The notes beneath the pieces are model-generated. The model saw only the letters and a program-made list of their open reading frames with translations, did not search any database and was not told the origin of the DNA. From Huintestinicola sp050874005 (GTDB lineage: Bacteria; Bacillota; Clostridia; Oscillospirales; Ruminococcaceae): a stretch of DNA of 64,000 nucleotides. Below are positions 17,386-25,426 of this stretch, one piece after another. The translations under genes and the position numbers were made by a program. How positions within the stretch are numbered: position 1 is the first letter of the stretch; each line of letters opens with the position of its first letter. The stretch lies in the NCBI RefSeq assembly GCF_050874005.1, contig NZ_JBNMJV010000004.1, positions 47,386 through 111,385 on the forward strand. Direction: 5' to 3'.

Positions 17386-17802
17386 TCATATAACATAATC
17401 ATAATCTTCGCCGCTTTGGATAAGGCTTGCAATGGTAATGCTGTCAAAGTAATCATTTGTCAGCTTGTAGAAATCCTCCCACATCTTCATAGTCCTGTTA
17501 TCCTGAGAAGGATTGTTTTCCTTCATAGATGACACGGGAACAAGATTGCCCTCCGCGACACGGAGTATCTCTCCCACGCTGTATTTCTCGGGAGGCCTTT
17601 TAAGACGGTAGCCCCCGTTTTTGCCGTGAACGCCGAATACAAGGTCGCCTTTGGTGAGAACGGGCATTATCTGCTCAAGATATTTTATTGACAGCTCCTG
17701 CCGTCCCGCAATGTCCTTAACGGGTATGCATTTGCCGCTGTAATGCTCGGCAAGGTCGATCATTACCTGCAGAGCATATCTTCCTTTTGTTGTGACGAGC
17801 AT
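17386..17802 (-). CDS. Rrf2 family regulator, CymR-like
   Basis: A 138-residue winged-helix regulator that matches Rrf2: TTKGRYALQVMIDLAEHY at the start, recognition region VKDIAGRQELSIKYLEQIMPVL, then LVFGVHGKNGGYRLKRPPEKYSVGEILRVAEG. It has a single cysteine (SGKC) and lacks the three-Cys cluster of iron-sulfur IscR/NsrR types, so it resembles CymR, the cysteine-metabolism repressor of Bacillus. The ATG at 17802 has AGAGGTG 6 bases upstream. It is the last gene of the sulfur operon, 21 bases after cysN, consistent with feedback on sulfur genes. CymR normally works with CysK, which is not in the window. Confidence 0.85.
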   Translation of the reverse strand: MLVTTKGRYALQVMIDLAEHYSGKCIPVKDIAGRQELSIKYLEQIMPVLTKGDLVFGVHGKNGGYRLKRPPEKYSVGEILRVAEGNLVPVSSMKENNPSQDNRTMKMWEDFYKLTNDYFDSITIASLIQSGEDYDYVI

Positions 17803-17823
17803 TACTTTCACCTCTGTAGTTTA

Positions 17824-19509
17824 TTATGACTTTACGATCACCTTTCTGTACTCGTCAAAGCGCACCCACTTTGCGAAAAATGCGCTCTGATCCTTCGGGT
17901 CGGTCTCGGAGTATTCCTTTAAGAACTGCTTTACTTCGCTGTCGGAATGTGCCTTTACGCCGAAGCCTCTGCCGTTTATTACGGGAACGTCTCCGTAAAC
18001 GTAATCTGCGGTGGGAATTATTTCTGTTATGACCTTGTTTCTTACCTTTACCGAAACGCCGTCTCTCAGAACGATGATATCAAAGCTGTCGGGATAGCTG
18101 TAACTGTCGCCCGATGTGGGTATCTCGTCTCCTACGGTATATGTAGCCTTTACGGGCTGATATTTCAGAACATTCAGGCTGCTTGTATCATAGTAGAATT
18201 CCTCGAAAATGTCTCCTCTTGCAGTAAGCTCGCCATACTTGAAGGAAGCCTTGTCAGCGGCTCCTCCGCCTCTCTCGCTGAGTTCCTCGACTACACCGCA
18301 GGCAGATGTCATATTCGTTACACGGTCAATAAGAATAAGCTCCCCGAGAGTTTTGTGAGATCTGAATTTATCTGCCACAATAGCTTCTGTAAGAAGTATA
18401 TCGCAGAGAGCAATGCCGTTTTTGGAAAGCTTGTCGGTCTTAATATGCTCGCCCGTATTAACGTCAACGGCATATTCCACACCTGCAAGTATTCCGGGAA
18501 TGGTCTTTGTGCCAAGCTTTACAAGGTAATCCTTGCCGATAACAAGCTCCTCGTCGTCCATCCAGAGAACAGAAGCTTTCAGACGCTTGTATACGCCGAT
18601 GTCCGTATCCTTTACGAGAACGCAGCCCCTTGAAACGTCCACCTCTTTATCAAGGGAAATGGTAACAGGCTGACCCTTGTATGCGGTATCTGCGGACTTG
18701 TCGGTAACAAGTATTCCCTTTACCGCCGCCTTTTCACCGCTGGGGAGAGCGGTTATTTCGTCGCCCACGCTTATGCTGCCCGATTCGATCTGTCCCTGAA
18801 ATCCTCTGAAAGTATGGTCGGGACGGCAGACTCTCTGAACGGGCATATAGAAGCCTTGCTCATTATCCTCGGAAATATCCACATTTTCAAGGTATGTAAG
18901 AAGCGCAGGACCTGTATACCACTTGATATTGTCCGACTTTTTGGTAACGTTGTCGCCCTCGGTGGCGGAAAGAGGTATTATCTGAATATTTTCAAGAGAA
19001 AGCTCTGCCGAAAGCTCGGAGATCTGCTTTTCTATCTCATTAAACCGCTCCCGGCTGTAGCCCACCAGGTCCATCTTATTTACGGCAAAAACGAAATACT
19101 TGATGCCCATAAGGCTGCATATCCTTGCGTGACGTCTTGTCTGAACAAGAACGCCCTGTGAAGCGTCCACCAGAATTACCGCAAGGTCTGCAAAGGAAGC
19201 TCCCACCGCCATATTGCGGGTGTATTCCTCGTGACCCGGAGTATCGGCAACAATGAAGCTGCGGTTATCGGTGGTAAAATATCTGTATGCCACGTCAATG
19301 GTAATTCCCTGCTCACGCTCTGCCATAAGTCCGTCAAGGAGCAGAGAATAGTCTATCTTTCCGCTTCTGCTGCCCACCTTGCTGTCCAGCTCGAGAGCCT
19401 TTTCCTGATCGGCGTAAAGCAGCTTTGAGTCATAGAGAATATGACCGATAAGAGTTGATTTGCCGTCGTCCACGCTGCCGCAGGTTATAAATTTTAGTAA
19501 GCCTTTCAT
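17824..19509 (-). CDS. cysN: Sulfate adenylyltransferase subunit 1 (GTPase)
   Basis: A 561-residue GTPase subunit of ATP sulfurylase, which with CysD forms adenylyl sulfate (APS) from sulfate and ATP. GTPase motifs are clear: GSVDDGKST near residues 11-19, DTPGHEEY and NKMD. It is about 85 residues longer than E. coli CysN. The extra sequence is C-terminal, ending in a segment with PVINGRGFGVKAHSDSE and AFFAKWVRFDEYRK; it has no P-loop, so it is not a fused APS kinase. Its role is unknown. The start ATG overlaps the CysD stop by one base. Confidence 0.93.
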   Translation of the reverse strand: MKGLLKFITCGSVDDGKSTLIGHILYDSKLLYADQEKALELDSKVGSRSGKIDYSLLLDGLMAEREQGITIDVAYRYFTTDNRSFIVADTPGHEEYTRNMAVGASFADLAVILVDASQGVLVQTRRHARICSLMGIKYFVFAVNKMDLVGYSRERFNEIEKQISELSAELSLENIQIIPLSATEGDNVTKKSDNIKWYTGPALLTYLENVDISEDNEQGFYMPVQRVCRPDHTFRGFQGQIESGSISVGDEITALPSGEKAAVKGILVTDKSADTAYKGQPVTISLDKEVDVSRGCVLVKDTDIGVYKRLKASVLWMDDEELVIGKDYLVKLGTKTIPGILAGVEYAVDVNTGEHIKTDKLSKNGIALCDILLTEAIVADKFRSHKTLGELILIDRVTNMTSACGVVEELSERGGGAADKASFKYGELTARGDIFEEFYYDTSSLNVLKYQPVKATYTVGDEIPTSGDSYSYPDSFDIIVLRDGVSVKVRNKVITEIIPTADYVYGDVPVINGRGFGVKAHSDSEVKQFLKEYSETDPKDQSAFFAKWVRFDEYRKVIVKS

Positions 19510-20408
19510 TAAAAATAGCCCTCCCTTTTGCGGCGCTCCATACTTCCTGCCGCTTCGTTGTCGATAACTCTTGATGTGCGCTCCGATGAAACTGCGCTGA
19601 GGGTCTCGGAGATTATTTCGTCAAGAGTATGAGCAGTAGACTCAATTCCGCCCGTAAGAGGATAGCAGCCAAGTGTTCTGAAACGAACCGACTTCATCTG
19701 CGGAACTTCTCCCTCTTTAAGCGGGAAACGGTCATCGTCCACCATAATAAGATTGCCGTCACGCTCCACAACAGGGCGCTCCGCCGCAAAATACAAGGGC
19801 ACGATATCAATGTTCTCACGCTTAATGTACTGCCAGATATCCTTTTCCGTCCAGTTGGAAATGGGGAAAACTCTTATGCTCTCGCCCTTGTTAATTTTGG
19901 CGTTGTAAAGCTTCCACATTTCGGGGCGCTGATTTTTGGGGTCCCAGGCGTGAGCGGCATTTCTGAATGAGAAAATTCTCTCCTTTGCACGGGACTTCTC
20001 CTCGTCACGTCTGCCGCCGCCAAATGCAGCGGTGAAGCCGTATTTGTTGAGCGCCTGTTTAAGCGCCTGAGTTTTCATAATATCGGTGTATGCAGAGCCG
20101 TGGTCAAAGGGATTTATGCCCTGCTTAACGCCGTCCTCGTTTATGTATTCAAGCATTTCAATGCCAAGCTCCTTTGCGGTCTTGTCACGAAACTCTATCA
20201 TCTCCTTGAATTTCCACGTTGTGTTTACGTGAAGGAAAGGGAATGGCGGCTTTTCGGGATAAAATGCCTTCATCGCCAGATGAAGCATTACCGAGCTGTC
20301 CTTTCCGATGGAATAGAGCATTACGGGCTTTTCACACTCCGCCGCAACCTCTCTGATTATGTATATAGCTTCCGCTTCAAGCTCGTCAAGATGTGAAAGA
20401 TCACTCAC
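19509..20408 (-). CDS. cysD: Sulfate adenylyltransferase subunit 2
   Basis: A 299-residue subunit of ATP sulfurylase. The PP-loop motif SIGKDSSVMLHLAMKAF lies near residue 33, and the family signature AFGGGRRDEEKSRAKERIFSFR is in the middle, so it is close in length to E. coli CysD (302). The start is a GTG at 20408, with GGCAGG about 9 bases upstream. It lies between aprB and cysN, in the same operon. Confidence 0.95.
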   Translation of the reverse strand: MSDLSHLDELEAEAIYIIREVAAECEKPVMLYSIGKDSSVMLHLAMKAFYPEKPPFPFLHVNTTWKFKEMIEFRDKTAKELGIEMLEYINEDGVKQGINPFDHGSAYTDIMKTQALKQALNKYGFTAAFGGGRRDEEKSRAKERIFSFRNAAHAWDPKNQRPEMWKLYNAKINKGESIRVFPISNWTEKDIWQYIKRENIDIVPLYFAAERPVVERDGNLIMVDDDRFPLKEGEVPQMKSVRFRTLGCYPLTGGIESTAHTLDEIISETLSAVSSERTSRVIDNEAAGSMERRKREGYF

Positions 20409-20431
20409 GCTGATTACCTGCCTTTCGTATA

Positions 20432-20746
20432 TCAGTATTTATTTGACTCCTTGGGGTCGATGTCGATATTGGTAACGTTCCCCGTGGGGCTTTCTATCAC
20501 CCAGCGCAGGAGACCGTCCTTTTTCTCGGTATGCACCATACTGCCCCTGCCGCCCATATCCGCTCCCAGAAAGAAGCTTATGGCATATACGGGACATTCC
20601 TTTATGCAGGAGGTGCAGCCCCAGCAGTCCTTGGGATATTTTATGTAAGCTTTCCCGTCATCGTCCTGCTTTATCAGAGTGCCGGGACAAACATTTCGGC
20701 ATTTTCCGCAGCCTATGCATTTGCTTTTGTCAATTGCTATGCTCAT
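20432..20746 (-). CDS. aprB: Adenylylsulfate reductase beta subunit (ferredoxin-like)
   Basis: A 104-residue iron-sulfur protein with two 4Fe-4S clusters, CIGCGKCRNVCPGTL and CWGCTSCIKECPVYAI. The position after aprA, with a 17-base overlap, and the C-terminal GRGSMVHTEKKDG region match AprB of APS reductase. It passes electrons to the FAD of AprA. It is shorter than the beta subunit of sulfate-respiring bacteria (about 150), lacking much of the C-terminal tail. Confidence 0.88.
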   Translation of the reverse strand: MSIAIDKSKCIGCGKCRNVCPGTLIKQDDDGKAYIKYPKDCWGCTSCIKECPVYAISFFLGADMGGRGSMVHTEKKDGLLRWVIESPTGNVTNIDIDPKESNKY

Positions 20747-22412
20747 AAGTTCTCTGTCCCTCCTCCGTCAGCTCTCTGAGAATAATTTTTATCTCACCGT
20801 TTTCCATTCGGGAATTAACATATTTGCGCCAGTTTATATTATCCCTATGTGGATAGTCGAGATTTTCCGCAAAGGAATGCCACCTTGTCTCGTGACGGGC
20901 TTTCAGATGTGCAATAACGCTTCTGCATACCGTAAGCCGCTCACGAAGCTCATATATGTACATAAGCTCCTGAAAATCCTCTGCGTGAAGTCTGTCTGAC
21001 AGCTTTTCTATCTGCCGTATCTTCATATCCGCAATGTCAAGCTGCTTTTCATTAAAGCGGTAGCTTGTTTTTATGCCCCCTGCGTAGGAGTCCATAACAG
21101 TCTGCATAGCCTCCTCAAGCTGCTCTGCGGTAAATGGAGAGGTGCCCTTGCTCATAAATCCCTCGATCTCTGCACTGTGAGCCTTTATTTCAATCTCATC
21201 AATGGGAGAAGCCTTGCTTTCGGATATGAATTTTACTGCTGACAGGGCAGCTATCTCACCCTCTGCAAGCGCACCCGTAACATACTTCTGAGGACAGCCT
21301 CCTGCCACATCTCCTGCGGCATATAAGCCCTTTATGGTGGTCTGACGGGCTGTGTCCACCCAGTATCCGCTTGCGGTATGACCGCCGACTATGTAAGGCT
21401 CTGTACCCTCTATCTCAACATTCTGCTCGGAAATTTTACTGCCGCTTTCTATCCACTTAATGGTCTGAGAGGGAGCCATATTCAGATATGCTTTTATAAG
21501 CGAGTCCTCCGTTTCGGGAGATACGCCCTCGGTTTTCAGATAGCAGGGACCTCTGCCCTCAAGGTTTTCGCAAACCGTACCGTAAACTCTTTCGGAGGTG
21601 GTAAGGCCGTATTTCGTCTCGTATACATCTCCGAGAGAATTTATCTGCTTTGCCCCCGCTCCCTGTGCAAGTGTTCCTGTAGGAGCAATGGTGTCCTTGC
21701 AGCGAAGAGCGATAAAGCGCATCTCGAAGGTGGTCATCTCTGCACCGTGCTTTATGCCCATTGCATAGCCTGCACCCGTATTAAAGGGCGGATACCACAT
21801 CTTGTGCCTTGAAAAGCCGGGATTGTTAGGTCTGTAAAGTCCTGCCGCTCCGCCTGTGGCAACGATAACTGCGTCTGCTTCAATGGTATAAAATGTGTCG
21901 TTTTCAATGCCAATTGCAAATGCACCCTTTATCCTGTTGTCCGAAACGGAAAAATCAATGACATTAACACGGTTCAGTATGGTAACATTCGGCAGCTTTT
22001 CAACAGCCGAAGCAAGAATGGGCTTTATATTTTCGCCGTTTATCTTGATATTGCGGTTTCCTCTTGCCACATATTTACCGTTCTCGTCCTTGAGGATAAC
22101 AAGACCCATATCCTCAAGCCGCTTTGTCACCTTGTTAAGGCGCTCGCACATCGAATAAAGCAGATCGTCTCTTACAATGCCGTCAGCGTCCTTTCGGGCA
22201 TATTCCACATAATCCTCGGGAGTATGTCCCTCGGTGATGTAAGCGTTAAGAGCATTTACTCCTGCCGCAAGACAGCCGCTTCTTTTGATATGCGCCTTTT
22301 CGCATATAAGTATCTTAACATCGGAATTTTCCGAAGCCGTCAGAGCCGCATAGCAGCCTGCCGTACCGCCGCCGATTATAAGCAGGTCGGTTTTGATTTT
22401 TTCATATTTCAC
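20730..22412 (-). CDS. aprA: Adenylylsulfate reductase alpha subunit
   Basis: A 560-residue flavoprotein of the succinate dehydrogenase/fumarate reductase class. The FAD motif LLIIGGGTAGCYAAL is at residues 9-24, followed by CLAAGVNALNAYI and GYAMGIKHGAEMTTFEMRF, as in AprA. With AprB it reduces APS to sulfite and AMP. AprAB is best known from dissimilatory sulfate reducers, but the surrounding genes are purely assimilatory and no dissimilatory dsrAB, qmo or sat genes are present. CGGAGGAG lies before the ATG. Confidence 0.88.
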   Translation of the reverse strand: MKYEKIKTDLLIIGGGTAGCYAALTASENSDVKILICEKAHIKRSGCLAAGVNALNAYITEGHTPEDYVEYARKDADGIVRDDLLYSMCERLNKVTKRLEDMGLVILKDENGKYVARGNRNIKINGENIKPILASAVEKLPNVTILNRVNVIDFSVSDNRIKGAFAIGIENDTFYTIEADAVIVATGGAAGLYRPNNPGFSRHKMWYPPFNTGAGYAMGIKHGAEMTTFEMRFIALRCKDTIAPTGTLAQGAGAKQINSLGDVYETKYGLTTSERVYGTVCENLEGRGPCYLKTEGVSPETEDSLIKAYLNMAPSQTIKWIESGSKISEQNVEIEGTEPYIVGGHTASGYWVDTARQTTIKGLYAAGDVAGGCPQKYVTGALAEGEIAALSAVKFISESKASPIDEIEIKAHSAEIEGFMSKGTSPFTAEQLEEAMQTVMDSYAGGIKTSYRFNEKQLDIADMKIRQIEKLSDRLHAEDFQELMYIYELRERLTVCRSVIAHLKARHETRWHSFAENLDYPHRDNINWRKYVNSRMENGEIKIILRELTEEGQRTYEHSN

Positions 22413-23334
22413 GGAAAGCTCCTCCGTTTTCGCTTAAATATTTTTCTGCGGAATATACGCTGTTTGCACCGTCTGCCGCAGCGGTAACTACCTGCCTGAG
22501 AGGCTTTGAGCGCACATCACCTGCGGCAAAAATGCCCTTTGCCGAGGTAACGCAGTCCTCTCCTGCAATGATATATCCGCCCTTGTCCATATCTGCAACG
22601 CCCTTTAAAGGCTCGCTGCCCGGAACAGTTCCAACAGCCACAAATACTCCGTTAACAGCAAGCGTTTCCTCCCTGCCGTTACGCTCGATCCTAATACCCT
22701 CCACACGATTTTCTCCAATAATTTCGGTGGGAACAGCACTCATCACCGTTTCAATATTTCCTGCCTCAGCCACCTTTCTGCAAAGGGACTTGTTTGCACG
22801 GAACTCATCTCTGCGGTGGATAAGATAGACCTTGCTTGCTATCTTTGAAAGATAAACAGCGTCGCCGAGAGCCGTATCTCCTCCGCCTATCACGGCAGCC
22901 ACCTTGTTTTTGTAAAAAGCTCCGTCGCATACGGCGCAGTAGGAAACTCCCCTGCCCGACAGTTCTTCCTCACCCTTTATGCCAAGCTTGCGGTGAGAAG
23001 CACCTGCGGCATAGATAACAGTCTTAGTCTCAAACTCGCTGCCGTCCTCCAAAGAAACGACGTATATTCCCTTTTGGGGAGCGATTTTTGTGACTTCACC
23101 CTCGATAAATCTCGCTCCGAGCGCTTCTGCGTGGCTGCGGAATTTATCGCCCAGGTCATATCCGCTTTCGCCGTAAAGCCCCGGGTAATTATCCACCCGT
23201 TCGCTCTCGGCTATCTGCCCCGTGCCCATAAAGAGCTTCTCGATAACGATAAAGTCCAGTTCCGCACGTGAGGCATATATTGCCGCCGAAAGACCTGCCG
23301 CTCCGCTTCCGATTATTATGGTATCATAGATCAT
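22402..23334 (-). CDS. trxB: Thioredoxin-disulfide reductase
   Basis: A 310-residue flavoenzyme with FAD motif IIIGSGAAGLSAAIYASRA, redox pair CAVC in GVSYCAVCDGAFYKNK, NADPH motif VIGGGDTALGDA and the C-terminal FAD contact GIFAAGDVRSKPLRQVVTAAADGA. It reduces thioredoxin. Its place in the sulfur operon, near a thioredoxin gene, suggests it provides reducing power for sulfur assimilation. It overlaps aprA by 11 bases. Confidence 0.93.
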   Translation of the reverse strand: MIYDTIIIGSGAAGLSAAIYASRAELDFIVIEKLFMGTGQIAESERVDNYPGLYGESGYDLGDKFRSHAEALGARFIEGEVTKIAPQKGIYVVSLEDGSEFETKTVIYAAGASHRKLGIKGEEELSGRGVSYCAVCDGAFYKNKVAAVIGGGDTALGDAVYLSKIASKVYLIHRRDEFRANKSLCRKVAEAGNIETVMSAVPTEIIGENRVEGIRIERNGREETLAVNGVFVAVGTVPGSEPLKGVADMDKGGYIIAGEDCVTSAKGIFAAGDVRSKPLRQVVTAAADGANSVYSAEKYLSENGGAFREI

Positions 23335-23356
23335 TTAAGTATCATTCCCCGAAAAA

Positions 23357-23770
23357 TTATTCCGTAATTATTATACCCTCATTCTCCGCATTATCCCCCG
23401 TAATTTTAAAAGAGTTCAGAACGGGGTTTTCCCTGTCCATCAGCGAAAGGATAAGATAGCTTGCCTTGCTGTCATATGCAAGGCGCTTGTCCTCCTCGGA
23501 GGGACGAGAGGGAGACTCGGGGTGGGAATGCCAGTTTCCCAGCGGAACAAGACCGTTTGCACGCATATCCTTAACCGCCGCAAGCTGTTCTTTGGGGTCA
23601 AGGGAAAAATGCTCGTTGGAGTGGTCGATGTTCGTAAGGATATAGACCTTTTTTATCTCCTTGCCGCTTTCGGTTATCTCGCCTGCAATAAGTCCGCATG
23701 CCTCTTCGGGAAGAACGCTTTCTGCGTGCTTCAGAATGGTATTGAAATCAGCTCTTTTTAAGGTTATCAT
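23357..23770 (-). CDS. JAMM/MPN metalloprotease, HcyD/Mec+ type
   Basis: A 137-residue JAB1/MPN-domain peptidase. The complete zinc motif is present: Glu in LPEEACGLIAGE, and HSHPESPSRPSEED (H-x-H-P-x6-S-x2-D). Prokaryotic members in sulfur clusters trim residues from the C-terminus of a ThiS-like carrier to expose Gly-Gly (QbsD, HcyD) or release an amino acid from it (Mec+). Here the carrier two genes away ends GGGSL, so trimming is needed. It lies 6 bases after the HesA-like gene. Confidence 0.88.
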   Translation of the reverse strand: MITLKRADFNTILKHAESVLPEEACGLIAGEITESGKEIKKVYILTNIDHSNEHFSLDPKEQLAAVKDMRANGLVPLGNWHSHPESPSRPSEEDKRLAYDSKASYLILSLMDRENPVLNSFKITGDNAENEGIIITE

Positions 23771-23776
23771 AGGAAA

Positions 23777-24601
23777 TCAGTCCTCATTTGTAAGATGAAC
23801 GCCGTCGCATTCGTGCTGCTCATAGTCGATAAGCTCCGTAATGGTGGGGTGCTCGCCGCAGACAGCGCACTTTGAAGTGTCCGAAGGAAGCTTAACCTTG
23901 CGGAATTCCATTGTAAGTGCGTCATAGGTAAGCAGATATCCCGTAAGAAGCTCGCCCTGACCGATAATGTACTTAACAGCCTCCATAGCCTGCAGGCTGC
24001 CGATAACGCCGCCCATCGCACCGATAACGCCTGCCTGCTTGCAGGTGGGAACAGCGTCCTTTGGAGGGGGATTTTTGAAAACGCAGCGGTAGCAGGGGCC
24101 CTGTCCGGGAACATAGGTCATAAGCTGACCCTTGAAGCGGATAATTCCTGCGTGGGAGAAAGGCTTTTTCGCCATAACACAAGCGTCGTTTATGAGAAAC
24201 TTTGCAGGAAAATTGTCCGTGCCGTCAATGATGAAATCATAGTCCGCAATAAGCTTGGAAATGTTCTCGCTTGTAACGAAGGTGCGGTAGGTCTTGACGG
24301 TAACATCGGGGTTTATAGCCTCCATAGTTTCCTTTGCGGACTGCACCTTAGCCTTGCCGATATCGGCGGTGGAGTGGATTATCTGCCGCTGGAGATTGGA
24401 AAGATCGACCTCGTCAGCATCAGCGATACCGATAGTGCCTACGCCTGCCGCCGCAAGATACATTGCCGCAGGAGCGCCAAGTCCGCCTGCGCCGATGATA
24501 AGGACCTTTGCATTAAGAAGCTTTTTCTGTCCCTTTGCACCAACCTCTTTGAGGATTATGTGACGGGAATATCTTTCAAGCTGTTCGTTTGTAAATGCCA
24601 T
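23777..24601 (-). CDS. HesA/MoeB/ThiF family adenylyltransferase, HcyF-like
   Basis: A 274-residue E1-like enzyme. It has the nucleotide motif IIGAGGLGAPAAMYL, the DEVDLSNLQRQIIHS signature, a candidate catalytic Cys in PTCKQAGVIGA, and zinc-binding pairs CYRC and CAVC. The role inferred from the family is to adenylate the C-terminal Gly of the small carrier next to it so that sulfide can form a thiocarboxylate. There is no rhodanese domain, unlike MoeZ. It ends in an acidic tail after the last CxxC. It lies between the carrier and JAMM genes. Confidence 0.9.
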   Translation of the reverse strand: MAFTNEQLERYSRHIILKEVGAKGQKKLLNAKVLIIGAGGLGAPAAMYLAAAGVGTIGIADADEVDLSNLQRQIIHSTADIGKAKVQSAKETMEAINPDVTVKTYRTFVTSENISKLIADYDFIIDGTDNFPAKFLINDACVMAKKPFSHAGIIRFKGQLMTYVPGQGPCYRCVFKNPPPKDAVPTCKQAGVIGAMGGVIGSLQAMEAVKYIIGQGELLTGYLLTYDALTMEFRKVKLPSDTSKCAVCGEHPTITELIDYEQHECDGVHLTNED

Positions 24602-24624
24602 TTTCGTTTCCTCCGTTTATTAAA

Positions 24625-24834
24625 TTAAAGGGAACCTCCGCCCATAAAATACAGAAATTCAACGCTGTCCCCGTCCTTTAAAACGGTGCTTTCAAAAGCG
24701 CCGCTCTCAACAAATTCATCGTTTATTGTAACTGTAACATATTCGGGAGTCTCCACCTTTTCGTCAATAACAAGCTGTGCAACGGTAAGACCGTCCTTAA
24801 CCTCTTTTTTCTCTCCTGCAACTGTGATATTCAT
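24625..24834 (-). CDS. ThiS/MoaD-like sulfur carrier with masked C-terminus (HcyS-like)
   Basis: A 69-residue ubiquitin-fold carrier, MNITVAGEKKEVKDGLTV at the start and DGDSVEFLYFMGGGSL at the end. ThiS and MoaD end exactly in Gly-Gly, but here Ser-Leu follows the glycines. This matches carriers such as QbsE and Wolinella HcyS, whose extra residues must be cut off by a JAMM protease before adenylation; that protease is encoded two genes downstream. A C-terminal thiocarboxylate would then donate sulfur to MetY. Together with the HesA and JAMM genes this forms a complete loading module. Confidence 0.88.
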   Translation of the reverse strand: MNITVAGEKKEVKDGLTVAQLVIDEKVETPEYVTVTINDEFVESGAFESTVLKDGDSVEFLYFMGGGSL

Positions 24835-24858
24835 AGCATTTTTCTCCTTATATTATGG

Positions 24859-25173
24859 TCAGATTTTTTCTATTTCCGAAACTATCTCGGATTTTTTCAC
24901 CGCACCATTTATGCGGGAAACTTCCTCTCCGTCCTTGAAGAATATGAGTGTGGGAACGGACATCACACCGTATTTTTCAGCAAGCTCTGCATCGAAATTT
25001 ATGTTTATCTTAACAAGCTTTACCTTGTCTCCCTGCTCTTCCTCTATCTCGGCAAGAACAGGAGAAAGCCTTTTGCAGGGAACGCAGCTGTCGGAATAAA
25101 AATCCGCAATAACAGCCCCTCCTGCATTTTTTACCTCAGTATCAAAGGTATCTCCGCTTACACGAACCGCCAT
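24859..25173 (-). CDS. Thioredoxin
   Basis: A 104-residue thioredoxin-fold protein with the active site DSCVPCKRLSPVL (CVPC rather than the common CGPC) and the cis-proline strand SVPTLIFFKDGEEV. The ATG at 25173 is chosen because the thioredoxin fold begins MAVRVSGDTFDTEV and GGTGACTGAG lies just before it; its start abuts the stop of the tusA-like gene. It probably works with the trxB product of the same operon. Confidence 0.9.
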   Translation of the reverse strand: MAVRVSGDTFDTEVKNAGGAVIADFYSDSCVPCKRLSPVLAEIEEEQGDKVKLVKININFDAELAEKYGVMSVPTLIFFKDGEEVSRINGAVKKSEIVSEIEKI

Positions 25174-25174
25174 C

Positions 25175-25426
25175 TCAGTCACCGACCTTCTGTACAATGA
25201 GAGTGAATGTGCCGTCCTCATTGTTAATGAGCTTCAGTATCTTGTGACCCTCTTCCTTAATGCTTCGTGGAACGTTCTGAACAGGCTCGCCGTCATTCAT
25301 CTTCACCGCAAGGATCTGTCCGTCATCAAGCTCCTCAAGAGCCACCTTTGCTTTTACAAAGGTTGTGGGGCAAACCACATCGGTAATATCCACATTATCG
25401 TCAATATTAAAATCTATATCAGCCAT
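25175..25426 (-). CDS. TusA-like sulfur-transfer protein
   Basis: An 83-residue SirA/TusA-fold protein. The sulfur-binding Cys lies in DVVCPTTFVKAKVALEEL, where the usual CPxP is CPTT, losing the second Pro. The chain ends in the beta hairpin GTFTLIVQKVGD. TusA-like proteins carry persulfide sulfur. Here it is placed between the sulfite reductase and thioredoxin, so it may pass sulfide-derived sulfur to the carrier; this is inference. The ATG at 25426 has TGGAGG upstream and overlaps the sulfite reductase stop by 8 bases. Confidence 0.85.
   Translation of the reverse strand: MADIDFNIDDNVDITDVVCPTTFVKAKVALEELDDGQILAVKMNDGEPVQNVPRSIKEEGHKILKLINNEDGTFTLIVQKVGD

Noticed and set aside
17824..19509. 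CysN as a CysNC fusion with APS kinase
   Set aside because: The extra C-terminal length has no P-loop or APS-kinase motif, and AprAB reduces APS directly.
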